A stretch of DNA of 64,000 bases from Anthopleura xanthogrammica. Its lineage: Eukaryota; Cnidaria; Anthozoa; Actiniaria; Actiniidae. Where the stretch lies: assembly GCA_964019055.1 (NCBI GenBank), contig OZ025215.1:10956208-11020207 (forward strand), written 5' to 3'. Position 1 is the stretch's first letter; the number at the start of each line of letters is the position of its first letter. Shown in pieces: positions 50,678-63,477 of this stretch. The notes beneath the pieces were generated by a model. The model was not told where the DNA came from. It searched no databases and saw only the letters and a program-made list of their open reading frames with translations. The position numbers and the translations under genes were made by a program.

Positions 50678-53172
50678 CTACAGGTCATCTATTGGTTGAC
50701 ACCTCAGTATAACTGATATTCTTCTATCTCTGGGGATATGCTCTCCTTTCCATCTTGATTCCTTGTCCTCCAATACTTCATGGGTGAACTCATATCTTAT
50801 AGTATCTCTAAAAACAATTACAGAAATATATTAGGTTAATAAATTTGAAAATTAAAAGAACTTTTGTTAACTAACTCTGTGTAGTTTCTAAGGGATATGG
50901 GAGGGGAAAGAAGGAACTTCAAGAGAGATTTGATAAATTATGGGAAACTCTTGGGTAGTGGAGACAGAGTTTTAATCTGCAAAAACAACATCCATTCTTT
51001 CCAATTTTTCTGTTAATTAGTTTTTGTTACCATTAATGGTAATTTCATTAGCAATTATCAGTCACTTTTAAACTGCCTACTAAAAGCCATATGATATCCT
51101 GTGCCCTTCAAGTATTTTAGTAGCCTCGCTGTACTCCCCCTGACCTGCAGCTACTCTCTTTATATTCTTGTCCCTCCCTTGCTGCTCCCTTTCTCATATG
51201 ACGAGTATGGTGTGACAAGCCAATTAGAATAAAAATAAGTATGATTTATTTGAGTACTTGCGCACAGATGACGCCAGCATTCAGGTTTGTCTGAGTTTAT
51301 AATTTATTCTTTTAGCATTCTTGCATTCAAAACAAAAGAAAATGACTACTGGTATTTACGAATCCCTCAAGATTCAGTTTTGGTTTGTTTGTTTGTCTGA
51401 GTTTTGGCCTGTGACTGTGGGTTCATTGTAACTTAAATTTTCTTGGTCAATGCTGCATGAAAACAGTGGTAATGCAATGCACACATACCTCAGGATATAC
51501 ATTGATCTTCTTGGAAGTAAAACATCAACAGTAACAGAACTATATTTTTCATGAATCAGTCTCATTACAGATGAGGATAATAGACTGAGACCAGCGATTG
51601 TAGAACCACAGAACTGAAGGACAATCAAAAGTAGCAATACAATATAACAAACGCATTCATAAAAAAAATTAATATAATCATGATATTTTCCAGTATGATC
51701 GAGGGACAACACTTTTTAATTGCTACGTGCTGATCGAGACAACAGTTGTGACAAGGAAATCAGGCAATACACTGCTGTCAATCAGTATGTAAAGGTACCA
51801 AACAATTTATTTGATTAATGGCAGTGTATTGTGCCCAATTTACCTGTTGTAACTGTTGTTTCGATCAGTGAGTAGCAACGATAACAGTGGTATTCCATTT
51901 AACAAAATCTAACAGTAAGTTGTTTCAAATGGATGAATAGGGAAAAATAGAATCAGTGACAGTCTAAATACCAAAAACCTTCAGCATGTTTACTTACCTT
52001 TACACTGTCAATATGAGGCTTGATATAACTGAAAGACAAAAAGGAGTTTTCATCATCATTATCATCATTTTTATTATTGATTTTTATAGCTGATGAAAAT
52101 TCTACCACCACCAACTTATACCAACCACAAATCCAGTTTTCTGATATTTTAGCATGCTCATTCATCAAATATAACTCACCCATTTCTATCTAGATCCAGT
52201 ACATGAACATTAGATAATAGCTTATTATTTGGTTTGAAAGATGTGTCCCTCATTCTCTTGAATATTCGTAAACAATTGTCTGTCCATCTTGACTTTTCTG
52301 TTTCTCTATAACCTTTGATTGCCTAAAATACAAACGAAGAGTAGTTGTTGGAAATATCTAGACCTTTCCCTATCATCATTATCACTCCTCACACTATAAG
52401 ATGCATAAGGCCGTCCCATCATTTTGCCGAACTCATTCTGTCATGAGCCAAAACAGATCTCTTTCCACAGCAGGAGTTCAATGCTGGAACTCCTTGTAGT
52501 AATCTACAAGATAGGTGCATTGTAAGGGGCCATTTACATCATACCAAAATGATTTTTGTTCCAGTACATGGATAAATTTCTTACTGTGTTTATACAGTAT
52601 GGTACTGGTATAGCATGCCGTACCAGTATGAGCATTTCGTGTTTGAGTGAAAACAGGGATGAACTCATTCTGGAATGACTCGTACTGGCATGAAATTTTG
52701 CTCTGGTATCATGTAAACAAGCAGCTCAATTTGGACGACAAAACAAAAGAATTTCAATCTCCTGAGAATTTAGGCCTATTTTTTTGTCCACCAAATTGAG
52801 CTGCATTCCGACGTGCTGCAAGGGGTCTATAGTATTTAATTCCATGGATTAACGTAGTCAACTTACTGCATCCCAGTGGTCAAACTGATACTTCTGTGTT
52901 TTCAAATACGGTTCTACTTCTTTGATAAGCCGGTCCTCTTCCTCTTCACTGATGAAGTTTTCGTGAACTTCCAGATTCCCAGACACCATATCTTGCACTG
53001 TCTCTAACTCCTCTATCGTACAATCATTTGTCAAAAACGATACATTGCTTAAAAGATCTACATTACTACTAGCTTGTGTTGCAAAACCACCTCTCAGTGC
53101 CTTCAAAATTATACAATTTCTAGCGTAAGAAAGATTTGAAAATAAGAATCTTCGAACCAAAACATCCGCCAT
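50678..53172 (-). CDS. ALKBH7: AlkB homolog 7, mitochondrial 2OG/Fe(II) dioxygenase, 5 exons
   Basis: Minus-strand exons: 53172-52867, 52322-52180, 52028-51998, 51613-51489, 50807-50678. Phases fit; 735 nt give 244 aa. The start ATG at 53172 opens a probable mitochondrial targeting sequence (MADVLVRRFLFSNLSYARN). Conserved ALKBH7 blocks follow: [46 protein letters not shown] with the His-X-Asp iron ligands, RSMYILR, RYEFTHEVL with the distal His, and RRISVILR with the 2-oxoglutarate-binding Arg. Vertebrate ALKBH7 is mitochondrial and tied to necrosis and fatty-acid metabolism; the substrate is debated. It shares a short divergent promoter with the CCCH gene at 53341. Confidence 0.92.
51718..51870. 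repeat. Foldback in ALKBH7 intron 3
   Basis: TTGCTACGTGCTGATCGAGA (51721) pairs with TCGATCAGTGAGTAGCAA near 51850-51870; arms ~65 bp, imperfect. Confidence 0.8.
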
Positions 53173-53340
53173 CTTGGAAATGTTAATTCATGAGCAAATG
53201 GGTAGTATCAGCTGTGCGAACAAAAACGCGGGCGCTATATAACAGTCACGTGTTTATTGGTATGACTATATAAGGTAATGGTTTCGCGCGAAAAATCAAT
53301 CGCGGGAGATTTTGAACAGAAAATCGAGGAACGTTACAAA
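53173..53340. promoter_or_regulatory. 168-bp bidirectional promoter
   Basis: Separates the start codons of ALKBH7 (minus) and the CCCH gene (plus). It contains CGCG-rich patches (AACGCGGGCGC, TTTCGCGCGAAA, TCGCGGGAG) in an otherwise AT-rich region and TATATAA-like sequence near 53266. The TTTCGCGCGAAA palindrome resembles an E2F-type site. Function inferred from geometry. Confidence 0.55.
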
Positions 53341-56300
53341 ATGGCGTCAAGAGTTTGTGCGTTGTCAGAAAACGAGAGGTAAATATAACGAGAAAACGCT
53401 CGTATTTAATGACTGTTAAAGAATTTTATGAAGAATAAATATAGTTCTGCTTTTTTGTTCAAAAATTGACCAAAGATCTTCGTTCGTTTGCTCAAATTTT
53501 GAATGCAAAGTAGCTAGGAGTTGACAGCGCAGTTACAACGTGACGAAATATGATTATTTTGGTCCCCAATCAGTCACCTTTGCAAGCACTATTTTCTATT
53601 TTTTGAAGTAAAAGAATTAGACACATTATCAAAAGGGTTGCAAACGAGAAACTTCTTCTTGTGCGACTCATATCGTCCTTTCATTGTTCTTTAAGGCGGC
53701 TTCTTCTAATTCAGTGATCTTTTTCATCTTGTTTTTTTTTTTTTTTTTTTTACAGAAGGCGCAATGGATTTTGTAGGTAAGATCATAAAGTTATCTGGAG
53801 CTTTCTCCACATATTACAGCGACAGGGGCAAAAATATGGATAGTTTTTGTTGTGTTACATGGTTTAGGATATATTGTTTTTCAGGTATTTTGCCAAGGGT
53901 GATTGCCGTGAAGGGAATGACTGCAAGTTTTCTCACAATCCAGAGGACATACCAGTAAGCATAGATAACTATTGTCTTGTTCTAGTCAATATTTAGGGAG
54001 CTGTAGATGAACTGATGGAAGGGGGCTTTGATTTTCACACAAGTGAGGGAAGATAGATGGAGTTTATGCAACAAATAGCAAGAAAGCATTGTGAATGCTA
54101 AATTGGGAAGGAAGGGAGGGGGGGGGGGGGCAAGTATCTAATTTGTGTGCATCAAACTAGGGGAGGCAGACAGGGAGGCAGCAACGAGATTTTCATAACC
54201 AATTACCAGTTTCTAATTTGAAATTGACTCATTAAAAACAGCATGCTTTCACTAATCACCACAAAATCGGTATCAGAGCCAGCATGATAGGGACTTTTTA
54301 TTGCCTAGGTCTGCAGATACTATCTGGAAGACAGATGTCATTTTGGAGCTGATTGTTGGTTCAGACATCCTTGCCCTGAAGATGACATGTAAGTAACTAG
54401 AACACTTACTGTTTATATTTTTTATTACAAAATATTGTTAATTGTTAATGTACATTTTTCTATTGAAGGTTTGATATGAGTCCTATGGCAGCTATAATAG
54501 GTAAGGACAAAATAACTATGAGGAATATTCATATCTTTTTTATTTTGCTTAAATTGGACCCAAAAAATTTCTTTCGACCATAGACCCATTGCATTGCGGC
54601 CACCCCTCACAGAGAGCCACTATATATGCAGGCTACTACTTTACATATCTTTCAAAGCAGTTAAAACCTTGAAGCAAAAATGTTATGAACACATCCTCTT
54701 GTATTAATGTTTCATTGCTATAACTGCAATATTCGTTTTTAAAATGCTCTTCTTTTTGCTTCAATATTTTCTCAAGGATCTAGTTTGATTTGCTCCATCA
54801 ACCCAAACATGAATCTCCTACTTGCGGCAGCCATTGCCGGTGCTCCAACACCTGGCCAGGAGGAGAAGAAGGAAGACAGTGAGGACGAGAAAGACAAAGA
54901 GGAGGTCTCTCTGGAAAAAGTTCTTGAAATGTGGAAGACATTCCAGAAATCAAAAGATGGTAAGATTATCTGTGGAATTTATGCATCATTCCCTTTCTCT
55001 TCCATAGTTTCCTCTTCCCCTAAGACTATATAGCCATGTTGACATTTTGTGGAACTTTACATTGTTTACAGAAAACAACAATGACAGCAAGAATTCAAAT
55101 GACAGTGAAAGGTATTCTGACTCAGAGGAAGAGGAAGAAGAGAATCTCCAAGAGTTTTCACAAAAGTTGAAGCACTACAGCTTGAAGGCTTGGAGTCCTG
55201 AGGATATGTTCACTCTGATTACTACCCTAACAGAGGTTGATATCAAAGAATATGATGAATATGATTTTCTCACCAGTAAGATTCTTGGTGATGCTCTGCG
55301 AATGTGGAAACCTGACTCCCATTTTGTTGGATCATTGATGATGATGATCGTTGAAAAACGTGAAGCAGATCTGACATCACTTATCCTTACAATCTGCAAT
55401 GCACCTGAAAGAGTACACTCTTTGGAAAAACATCTTGCATATACAGTTCTGGCAGCACAGGAGAAAGACCCAACCAAATGGAACTCAGAAGCCATTGGTA
55501 CTTTGATGCAAAAGATTGAAGAAAATGGTTTCAATGTTGATGCTATTGAGCTCTTCCACAGTGTTGGTAAAGAAATCAAAGATGCTGAAAAACTGGGCCA
55601 ACTTGTACACGACTATCTGGTGGCAACTGGTGAGAAGGACTCCTTTGACTGCCGATGTAAGACAGTAGAGTGCCACTGCCCAGTGGAGGCTGATGAAGGT
55701 GTTGCCTTTATAATGTTTTCTGGGCTCCAGAGAAAGCTAGAATGGAGTGAGGAAGATAAAGTAAAGTTCTTCAAGAAGGCAACTGATAATCTGTGGAAAC
55801 CTGAGTTGCTGGCTGAGTTGGGTAAGCTAACTACATGTAGGTCTACAATCTCTGCAAAAATTAAGTGCCACTTTCCCCCTTTCCCCCTTAGCAATGGTTA
55901 CCTGATAAAATGCATGCAAGACAACATTGCTATGGGGGGAGAGGGGGAACGGTCTCCCAGAATACTAGGTGGCACATTTTATTTTGCAGGAGATTGTAGA
56001 TTCACACAAACTCTTGAGACCTAAACATTTCAAGCAATCACACAACAAACTGAAGATCAAAACTCTGTGTCTGTCTGTCTGTCGGTCTAGACGTCTTTGG
56101 CTATGTTAGCCTGCATGTACATAGAAATTTGTTTTAACCATGCTTTTCTTGTGTCAAGGTGAAACATTTGGTGTTAAAGAACCACTTAAAATCAGTACAC
56201 CAAGAACCCTTAACCATCACAAGAAAATCCAAGAAGTCTCAGACCAAGAAGCAAAGCAAATCACAGAAGCAACTAAAGGAAATCAAAATCCTCAGTCCAG

Positions 56301-57548
56301 GAAGTGCCATGGAAAGGGATGTCCAAATCAGAAGAAGAAAGACTGTGATAATAATATGTGTGGAAGGTGCTGCAGAAATAGTGGAGAATCATGTGATGCA
56401 CATGAAGATGCATTTGATGTTTATATCCCACCCTCATATGAATCAAGCCACAAGTTCCACAAGGTTGAACCAAGTGCGCACTTTGAAAACAGGAAGAAGT
56501 TTGAGGAGTTTATAAGTGTCAAGAAATCAGTAAGATAATACTTTCACTACTTATCTATTTGCATGAGAAGCTAATGGGGGTGCACTCTGGTTTGACTTTT
56601 TGGTATTTAAAAATGTGTGTTGAAAGCTAGCTACATCAGAACTCATTTATGATCAAAAGTAGGACTGGGGAGTTCTTGTGAAAGGTGATGGTCATGACAA
56701 TATTTGTTATTGGTAATGATGGACGGTGTGATCATGATCATGATGATGGTGATGAAGAGTGGATTTTATAGTGTGAAACGTCACGGCACACAGCACTGTT
56801 AAGGCACAGAGCAGACACAGCACTGAAGTTCTTCACAGTCATACTAAATCTGCTCTAAAGTTGTTGATGGTATTGATGATTTCATGGCAGTGATAAAGAT
56901 AATGGTGGCAATAAATTGTTATTAAATAAATTATTAATGATTGGACAATGCAAAAGCAGAGCCTCGTCTATCTTATCTGGAGGATCAGAAAGGGATCCAG
57001 ATTCTAAATTCATTTGATTTTTTCAGTTACGCAGGCTTACTTTTGGGAGCTACTTCTCAGTCATGGATGATGACCTTACCAAAGCGATTGACCTATGGGG
57101 TGACCAACTTGTAGTCCTAGAACTTGGTTCCAGCGATAGCGGGTGTGGCTCACAGCTCACTGATACCTCTGTGCAGCATCTTGCAGCTCACTGCCCCAAC
57201 CTGCGCAAACTGCGACTGGAGTCTGTGACTCGTGTTACTGACAAAGCCATGATTGACATTATGAAAAAATGCCCTCTTCTTGAGGAGCTGCACATTAGTG
57301 GGAATGACAAGATAAATGGCGACATCACAGACAAGTCAATCAAGTTGCTCTTTGAAGATGATGTTCTTCCAAACTTGAGGCAGATTTGTGTGACGGACCA
57401 GAGTGCCATTGAACATAACACAGTGTACCGCTTAAGGCGAAGGCGTCCCAAACTGAGGATTATCGCAGGGGAGACGGATAGTGACAGCATGGCTCATTCT
57501 CTGGTTCTCTCTATGATGGGAATGGATTATGGTGATGGATTGTTTTGA
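53341..57548 (+). CDS. CCCH zinc-finger / Cys-rich / LRR protein, 9 exons
   Basis: Exons: 53341-53378, 53756-53776 (21-nt microexon), 53885-53954, 54309-54388, 54469-54500, 54777-54959, 55072-55821, 56159-56529, 57027-57548. Phases fit; 688 aa. Order: two makorin-like CCCH fingers (CRYFAKGDCREGNDCKFSH and CRYYLEDRCHFGADCWFRH, about residues 19-63), an acidic linker (EEKKEDSEDEKDKEE), a long alpha-helical region (about 165-395), a basic stretch, a Cys/His-rich motif (CHGKGCPNQ...CGRCCRNSGESCDAH), and C-terminal leucine-rich repeats of the F-box/AMN1 type (LTDTSVQHLAAHCPNLRKLR). CCCH fingers of this kind usually bind RNA, and LRRs bind proteins. I do not recognise a named ortholog. An unspliced read through exon 7 would end at 56024, but the gtaag donor at 55822 joins a better reading frame. 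Confidence 0.8.
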
Positions 57549-58320
57549 ATGAGGATCATAAGAACTGTAAAAGATTGTCTATATTTAGATGACATTTGAT
57601 AAACACAAGCAAGGAAGCCAAGATTATTGTTCGCTCAAAAATTTATTTATTGAGAAAGATGAATGTTGGAGTTGTTGTTGGCTTTAATATGGCCAAATAT
57701 GTTGAAAATGTTTAAAATTATAAAACTTGTAATGATGATGTTGATAAAATGATAATGATGATGATGACGGATGAGACTTGACAGAAAAAAATATTGAAAA
57801 CAATTATTATAAGAACTGGAAAAGATTTGTTTCCTTACTTTCTATGTAAGAAAGGTTTTGGCAAATAAGACTGCCCATATTAACGCCAAAGAAGTGGCAT
57901 TAAATAGAAATAAGATAGATCAAGAAAAATAATTAAAAACAGTGCACATGAATCATGATGTATTTGTCATCAATTATTATAATATATTCTTACATGACTG
58001 TATACAAAAATGAAGGAATTTCAATTCGTGATTATTGAATTCGTGTACTTACAGTTAAAAGAGTGAAGTAAAATCAATATAATGATCGCATGAGTGAAAT
58101 AATTTGCGACAGTTTAAAAATTTGAAATATGTGGGGAAAACTATCTAAAACATGGAAAAATTGATAAGAATGAATAAATTCTGAAAAATGATAGTGCATG
58201 GCTAATTTCCAACTCCGGATGAGATCACAAGAAACTGCAGAAATCTGGCTTTTGTATAAGCTATAGTACAAAAAATCCAGTTTTCTTGAGATAAATCTTG
58301 AGATAAAAAGATTTCAAGAG
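57549..58320. other. Intergenic between convergent genes
   Basis: 3' UTRs of the CCCH gene and the Tctex1 gene. AT-rich with a few GATGAT runs near 57733-57770. No gene seen. Confidence 0.6.
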
Positions 58321-58848
58321 TTATTCTTGATAAACAGCATAAACCACACCCACTGCAAAAAGTTCAGAGTTTGTAAAGACGGCATCAACCCAGTTATCAT
58401 GCTTCTCATTCCACAAGAATCTGCTCGCAATACGTACTCCTTGACCTTTCATCTCTCCAATTGTAACAGTAGCTACGTACTTGAAACGCTTGAAACCAAG
58501 AAGTTTGACTCTCTCACAGATCGTGTGAGACAAAGACTTGCAAAGAGCTTTGCTCTTGGCCGGGTCATACTTGACATCTTGTAGTGACTCTTCCAGCGTT
58601 TCGTTCAGGATTTCCTTGACTTCTCTGGAGTTGAATCGCTTGTCTGGTTCTAGCTTGTAGGTATTTTCGTATCGTACTCGTATGTGAGCGTGTACATGGC
58701 TTGGTATCATGCTTGGTATGGAAACCATACTTGATCCTCGGTCTCTTTGGACTGTCGGAAAACCAACTTCAAAAAGGCTGCCTCTTCGGCGGTTTTTTTG
58801 CTGAACTGTGCTCGAGTCAGTCATTGACATTTTCTCCTCACCTGACAT
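58321..58848 (-). CDS. Tctex1-domain dynein light chain (DYNLT5/TCTEX1D-like), single exon
   Basis: 175 aa, intronless. A variable Ser/Arg-rich N-terminus (about 1-55) is followed by a Tctex1 domain (about 60-175): RVRYENTYKLEPDKRF, ALCKSLSHTICERVKLLGF, KYVATVTIGEMKGQGVRIASRFLWN, and the typical end FAVGVVYAVYQE. Family members are dynein light chains in cytoplasmic or axonemal/IFT dynein complexes. N-terminal extension and length suit the TCTEX1D1/DYNLT5 group rather than classic DYNLT1. It has no introns, unlike its neighbours. It is divergently arranged to CEP78 ~2 kb away, and both may be cilium-related. Confidence 0.85.
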   Translation of the reverse strand: MSGEEKMSMTDSSTVQQKNRRRGSLFEVGFPTVQRDRGSSMVSIPSMIPSHVHAHIRVRYENTYKLEPDKRFNSREVKEILNETLEESLQDVKYDPAKSKALCKSLSHTICERVKLLGFKRFKYVATVTIGEMKGQGVRIASRFLWNEKHDNWVDAVFTNSELFAVGVVYAVYQE

Positions 58849-60865
58849 GGTTAAAGACTACTACTATCCTCCTCTGGGATAAGGTGAATTCAGTTTTTCA
58901 GTGGCGGAAATTCTAAGGAAAAAAACAAAGAGTTTTCAGTCACTTTTTAGTTGTTTTTCTCAAAACTGAGCGAAGGAGTGATGACGTCATTGGTATCCCA
59001 GAATGCTCAGCAAACTTTTCTATTTTTTTTCCTTGCTTCCTTTTCCTTCAGTTTCTTCTTTTTCTTTGCTTTCGTTCGTTCGTTCGTTTCTTTTTCCTTT
59101 CCTTCTGTGTTTTCATCTTTCAATCTTTCTTCACAGTTTTTCTGTTTTCGTCTTTCCGTTACATGTAATTTTTCTTCAATTTATTCTTAGTTTCTCTCTC
59201 TCTCTTTCTCAGTTTCTTTCTTTCTTTTTCTTCCTAGCTTTTTTCTTAAGAAACCGAGAACCAACTTTATGATATTCCTTCATTAATTTTTACGTCAAAA
59301 CTCACAGTAACACGTACTGCCATTTTTCTTAGTCTAAACAAAGCCTGAGTGAATGATTCTCGCCTCTCCATTCAAATATCTATAATGAGTTTCATTTTAA
59401 TGATCGTAAACTATATTGGCCCGCTCAAATGAGAAAAATGGCCACACATAAAAAACAAAAGCAGTGGTGAAAAAGACTCATTCATTAACAAATTTTTTCA
59501 TCTCAAATCACTCAGGTATATATTTTAATTTCCCGGAAAAAAATTGAAGGAATTCTAAATAAACAATCTAGTAAAAAGATATGACAGCATCATGATATTC
59601 CCCGGCATTTGATGTTGGTCATTGTTGACGGGTTCATATAGTAACACCAAAAATACATGTACACATCACCTTATCTAGGTAAAAGCCAAGATTGACTGAG
59701 AGTAATATTCGTAATTATACAGCTAGTCTACTCTTCTTTGAAGCATCATCTGAGACCGATAATCCGCAGAAATCGGATTTGTGGCTAGAACACAGACAGA
59801 AGATTACAGTCTGGACTTAAAGTCCTGAATCCTGCTAGTGACATGCTGAGTGAATAACAAACTTAGGTCTCTCCAATTCCGTCTTCAAACCCCTTACTAA
59901 ACTCACACTTACCTTAGCTCTCCAGTTCCTTCTTGACTGTGCTCAAACGAACATTCTTTATGGATAAATATAGGTACTCTCTGAAGCCGACTTGTTCCCG
60001 GCCGAGTGACGGGAGTAACGATGAACGGTAAGCCTCTGGATTTCTGGATAATGTTTAACCCCCTGTGACCCCCGCCTTGCGCCTGTCGAAGCGAGATTTC
60101 TACACTTTGTAAACAAAGGATTAGGTTATTTAGCAGACAATTTTCTTTGAATACAAGCTTTAATCTCTTGTAGATGCCACTGATAATAACCTGGTGTTTT
60201 TTAAAGAGACAAGAAAAGTAATCATCATCGAGCTGTCATCGATGCGCACGGAGCATAGCAACCGTTGCTATGGGCAAAGAAGTTGCAAACGGACTCGCAA
60301 GCGTATTTTATTTAACGCTGCCAAATCGGGGAGAGGATGATAGTGTGATAACCATCTATGTTTGAGAAATTATCTTATACGTTTAGATGACCTTTTAGAT
60401 GTAAAGGATAATTACAATCTGTTTAGGAGAGGGGTGGGGAAAGAGAAGCCCCTTATAAGGAATGGTAATAAACTGAAAAAGAAAATTAAGTAAAAATGGA
60501 GGTTTATGTAATTTTATCAGATGAGTAGTTAGTGACAGATTATTTTAATGTTTTACCTTTAGTTTGATTTACTGAATAGTTTTTTTTATATTTTCCAACC
60601 GGGCTTCCTGTGGTGATCGTCAGCGATGTCAAAGTACAGCGGTCATACATAACAACAGAAGACGGTTACAAACTGAAATTGTTTGGAAAAAAACGTCAAC
60701 GAAAATCTTTCTTTTTTACCAACCAGAAGCTCTTAAAGTATTTATCCAGGCCATAAATATGTGAACAGACAGTTAAATGTGCCACTGGTCAATGGAGTAT
60801 TGAAACAAGCTCAGTTTTATGTCGTATTTTGAAAGGTTTTTGAAGGCAGTTTGAAGTCCAACAAA
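58849..60865. other. Intergenic between Tctex1 gene and CEP78
   Basis: A pyrimidine-rich tract (TTTC/TTCT runs) at about 59015-59250, then unique AT-rich sequence. ORFs in the tract are low complexity. No gene recognised. Confidence 0.6.
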
Positions 60866-63477
60866 ATGGCCATGATTGAAACTGTTCGTCAAAGACAAAG
60901 AAATGCTACAGACTTTGGTTTCTTTTACGAGAATCTTTGCGCTTTACAGAACTCATGTCCTCTGGGGACGGTTACAGCTAACCTAGATGAGCAGACTATT
61001 GATTGTAATGCTGATAGAATACGGCTGAATGACTGGACACCGATTTGGAATGCTTTGAAGATCAATAAAAGTCTCAAAAGTGTGGCATTTAGAAGTTATT
61101 GGCAGCAGACTTTATTCCCTGATAATGGTAATACAGACTTGACTGCTTTACCTAGTTATATATTTACCATCTATTTTGATACTTTAAGACAATATTTCTT
61201 CATTAAATTTAATAATTAATAATAGTTTATTGTGTTGCTTACATAAAACTTTGATTTTTTTGTAGATTTTTCTGAACAAAGGTTGAATGCATTGAAGAAG
61301 AAAGCACCTCCCATCAGAAGCAAAGACACAACCTATAAACTATGCAGGTAAACAAAAGCAAAATAATTGGTACATAATGTGCATGCATGACACTTAACTA
61401 TTACTGTAGCTTCACATCAATGGTGACATTGCAAAAAGTAGAAATGAGTGCTACTTTTGTAATGTCGTGCGTGACAAATCTCACCATGCGTGAACAACAT
61501 CACACAGGTGGTCATTGGTGGTATAACATCACATGAAAAATTGCATTGTGTGTCTACTGACTACACCTTAAATATCACTTGCATGTTCTTTTTTGACGAT
61601 CATGGTCTAATATTGCTTTTGATGATATAGAACTTTAAAGGAATGCTTGTCTGTTACTGAAAGCCTGAGTTATTTAACTCTCCAAGGAATTCCATTGAGA
61701 GAACGTGATTTAGCCTCCTTAGCAAAGGTACGAAAATCCTTTTAGTATTCTTGAAACTAATGTATTTTAATGAGATGAACATGTGTCATACACATGATAT
61801 TCTGTATAATCTGTCTGATGTAATTTGGTTTGTGCATCATTAGGGTATTGCAAAAAATCATTCACTCCAGTATCTGTCCTTGGAGTACTGTCAAATTGGT
61901 GATAAAGGATTAGAATGTAAGTAGAAAACAGTCTGTTCAAACTCTTAGGTTTAGACTTGGGTCAAGAATGCTTGGGATCCCTGTGGTTTATTTTCCACAG
62001 GTAACCCAAACATTACTGATTATCTTTAGTTGCAATAATTAGCCTTCCAACAGAGTTGATAAAATAAATCCATCTCTAATAATTTTTACATAGTGCTGTG
62101 TAATGCCATAAAGGGGACACGCTCTATCACATCTGTCAATTTCACTGGCTGCAGTTTATCTTGGAGAGGAGCAGAAACAATAGCTAAGATCATAAAGGTA
62201 AATAATATATTTATCAAAACATGATGAAAGAATACCATTACTCAACAGAGTATATTTTTGTATCAATTATTGTAGTTCCAAGCAACTCGCCGTCATGGTG
62301 TAGCATGGCAAGACAGTCTTCGATATCGACGGCCTGACCTGGACAGAATGTCAGGGCTTAGGAGAATCACCATATGTAAGAATCCTATGATTGGTGATAA
62401 AGGTGTAGAATTCATAGCTGAGGCACTGAAGGATGATTTGTGGGTTAAAGGTAAGGAAGCTAGCTCTTTGATCTAGAAATGCATTATAAGACTATGGTCT
62501 AATATGTCATATCATTTAATTTTAGCCCTGGATCTACAACAGTGCGGCATATCAACAGTGGGTGCTTTAGCTTTTCAATCTGTTCTTAAATTCAACACAG
62601 CACTAACAGTTCTGGACCTCAGGTTAAATCCATTAATAGGTGAGTAATAAGTATTATAGACCTACAGTATTTGGCTTGGGTGTAATGTTTTCCTGTTTCA
62701 GACTATGTGTCATTCCCTTGAGTATCATTTCTTTGTTTAATGGTTGTGCACGAGAAGACACATGAATATGGAATCCGATACGACTCAAACAAAGAATCTC
62801 ATTCTCAAGGAAATGACACAAGGTCTAAGAAACATATGTTATACTCAACCTGAATGGGTCTATTCAAAAGAAATGCAAGGAAAAACCTATCCCTGATTAA
62901 GCAGCCTAAATCTTTGACACTGCGCATTTGAAAACAGCTAGTTGATACTTGCGCACTATAAATGAATAAATTGTAAATTATAAAATTAATACTTACTAAC
63001 TATTATTGCCTCATTTCAGATCGAGATGTCATGTCATTATTAATGGAACAGATTATGATCAATTATAATGATCAAGAAACTGATGTAAGATTTAGAAAGT
63101 AGCTGCTGCAATTTGTAATCCCTGACCAAATAATATCCATACCCCACCATGGAGGATATTTGAAAAAAGATCCCTCACCTCACGAATTTCCAATTTTCTT
63201 CCATACCAACCTTGTAATTTTGTTTTTTCTGACCCCCAATTCCCAGGGAATTTCCGATTTCCTCCATGGTAGATTATGGATATTTTTTTTAGAACCACAC
63301 AATAATTTTTTTTGCAGCATGGACTGTGTAGTTATGATTAAAATCTGTTGGCTTTGTTCTGACATTTCAGTTTCCATGGATCGTAATAGAGGAGCCTAAA
63401 CCTGGACGAATAAGACCATTAAAGAAAGGGAACAGGCCGCGTACAGTATCTACTGCCTATGGAAGAAAAACAACTAG
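60866..63477 (+). CDS. CEP78: Centrosomal protein CEP78, 5' nine exons (3' part beyond window)
   Basis: Exons: 60866-61127, 61266-61347, 61631-61727, 61844-61916, 62094-62197, 62276-62450, 62526-62639, 63020-63084, 63371-63477; the last ends in a gtaata donor, so the gene continues. The start is chosen at ATG 60866 (ACAAA-ATG-GCC); ATG 60872 is equally close to the family start. The first 359 codons match CEP78: MIETVRQRQRNATDFGFFYENLCALQN, then leucine-rich repeats (LQGIPLRERDLASLAKG, LSLEYCQIGDKGLE, NFTGCSLSWRGAE, SLRYRRPDLDRMSGLRRIT, ALDLQQCGIS, VLDLRLNPLID). CEP78 localises to centrioles, regulates ubiquitin ligase EDD-DYRK2-DDB1/VprBP and ciliogenesis, and its loss in people causes cone-rod dystrophy with hearing loss. 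The coiled-coil C-terminus is not in this window. Confidence 0.93.
62657..62862. repeat. TAGACC-type foldback in CEP78 intron 7
   Basis: Ends TAGACCTACAG and its inverted partner ...TGGGTCTA. Inner arms share GTGTCATTCCCTTGAG and its complement. Same family as 47135-47299. Confidence 0.75.
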
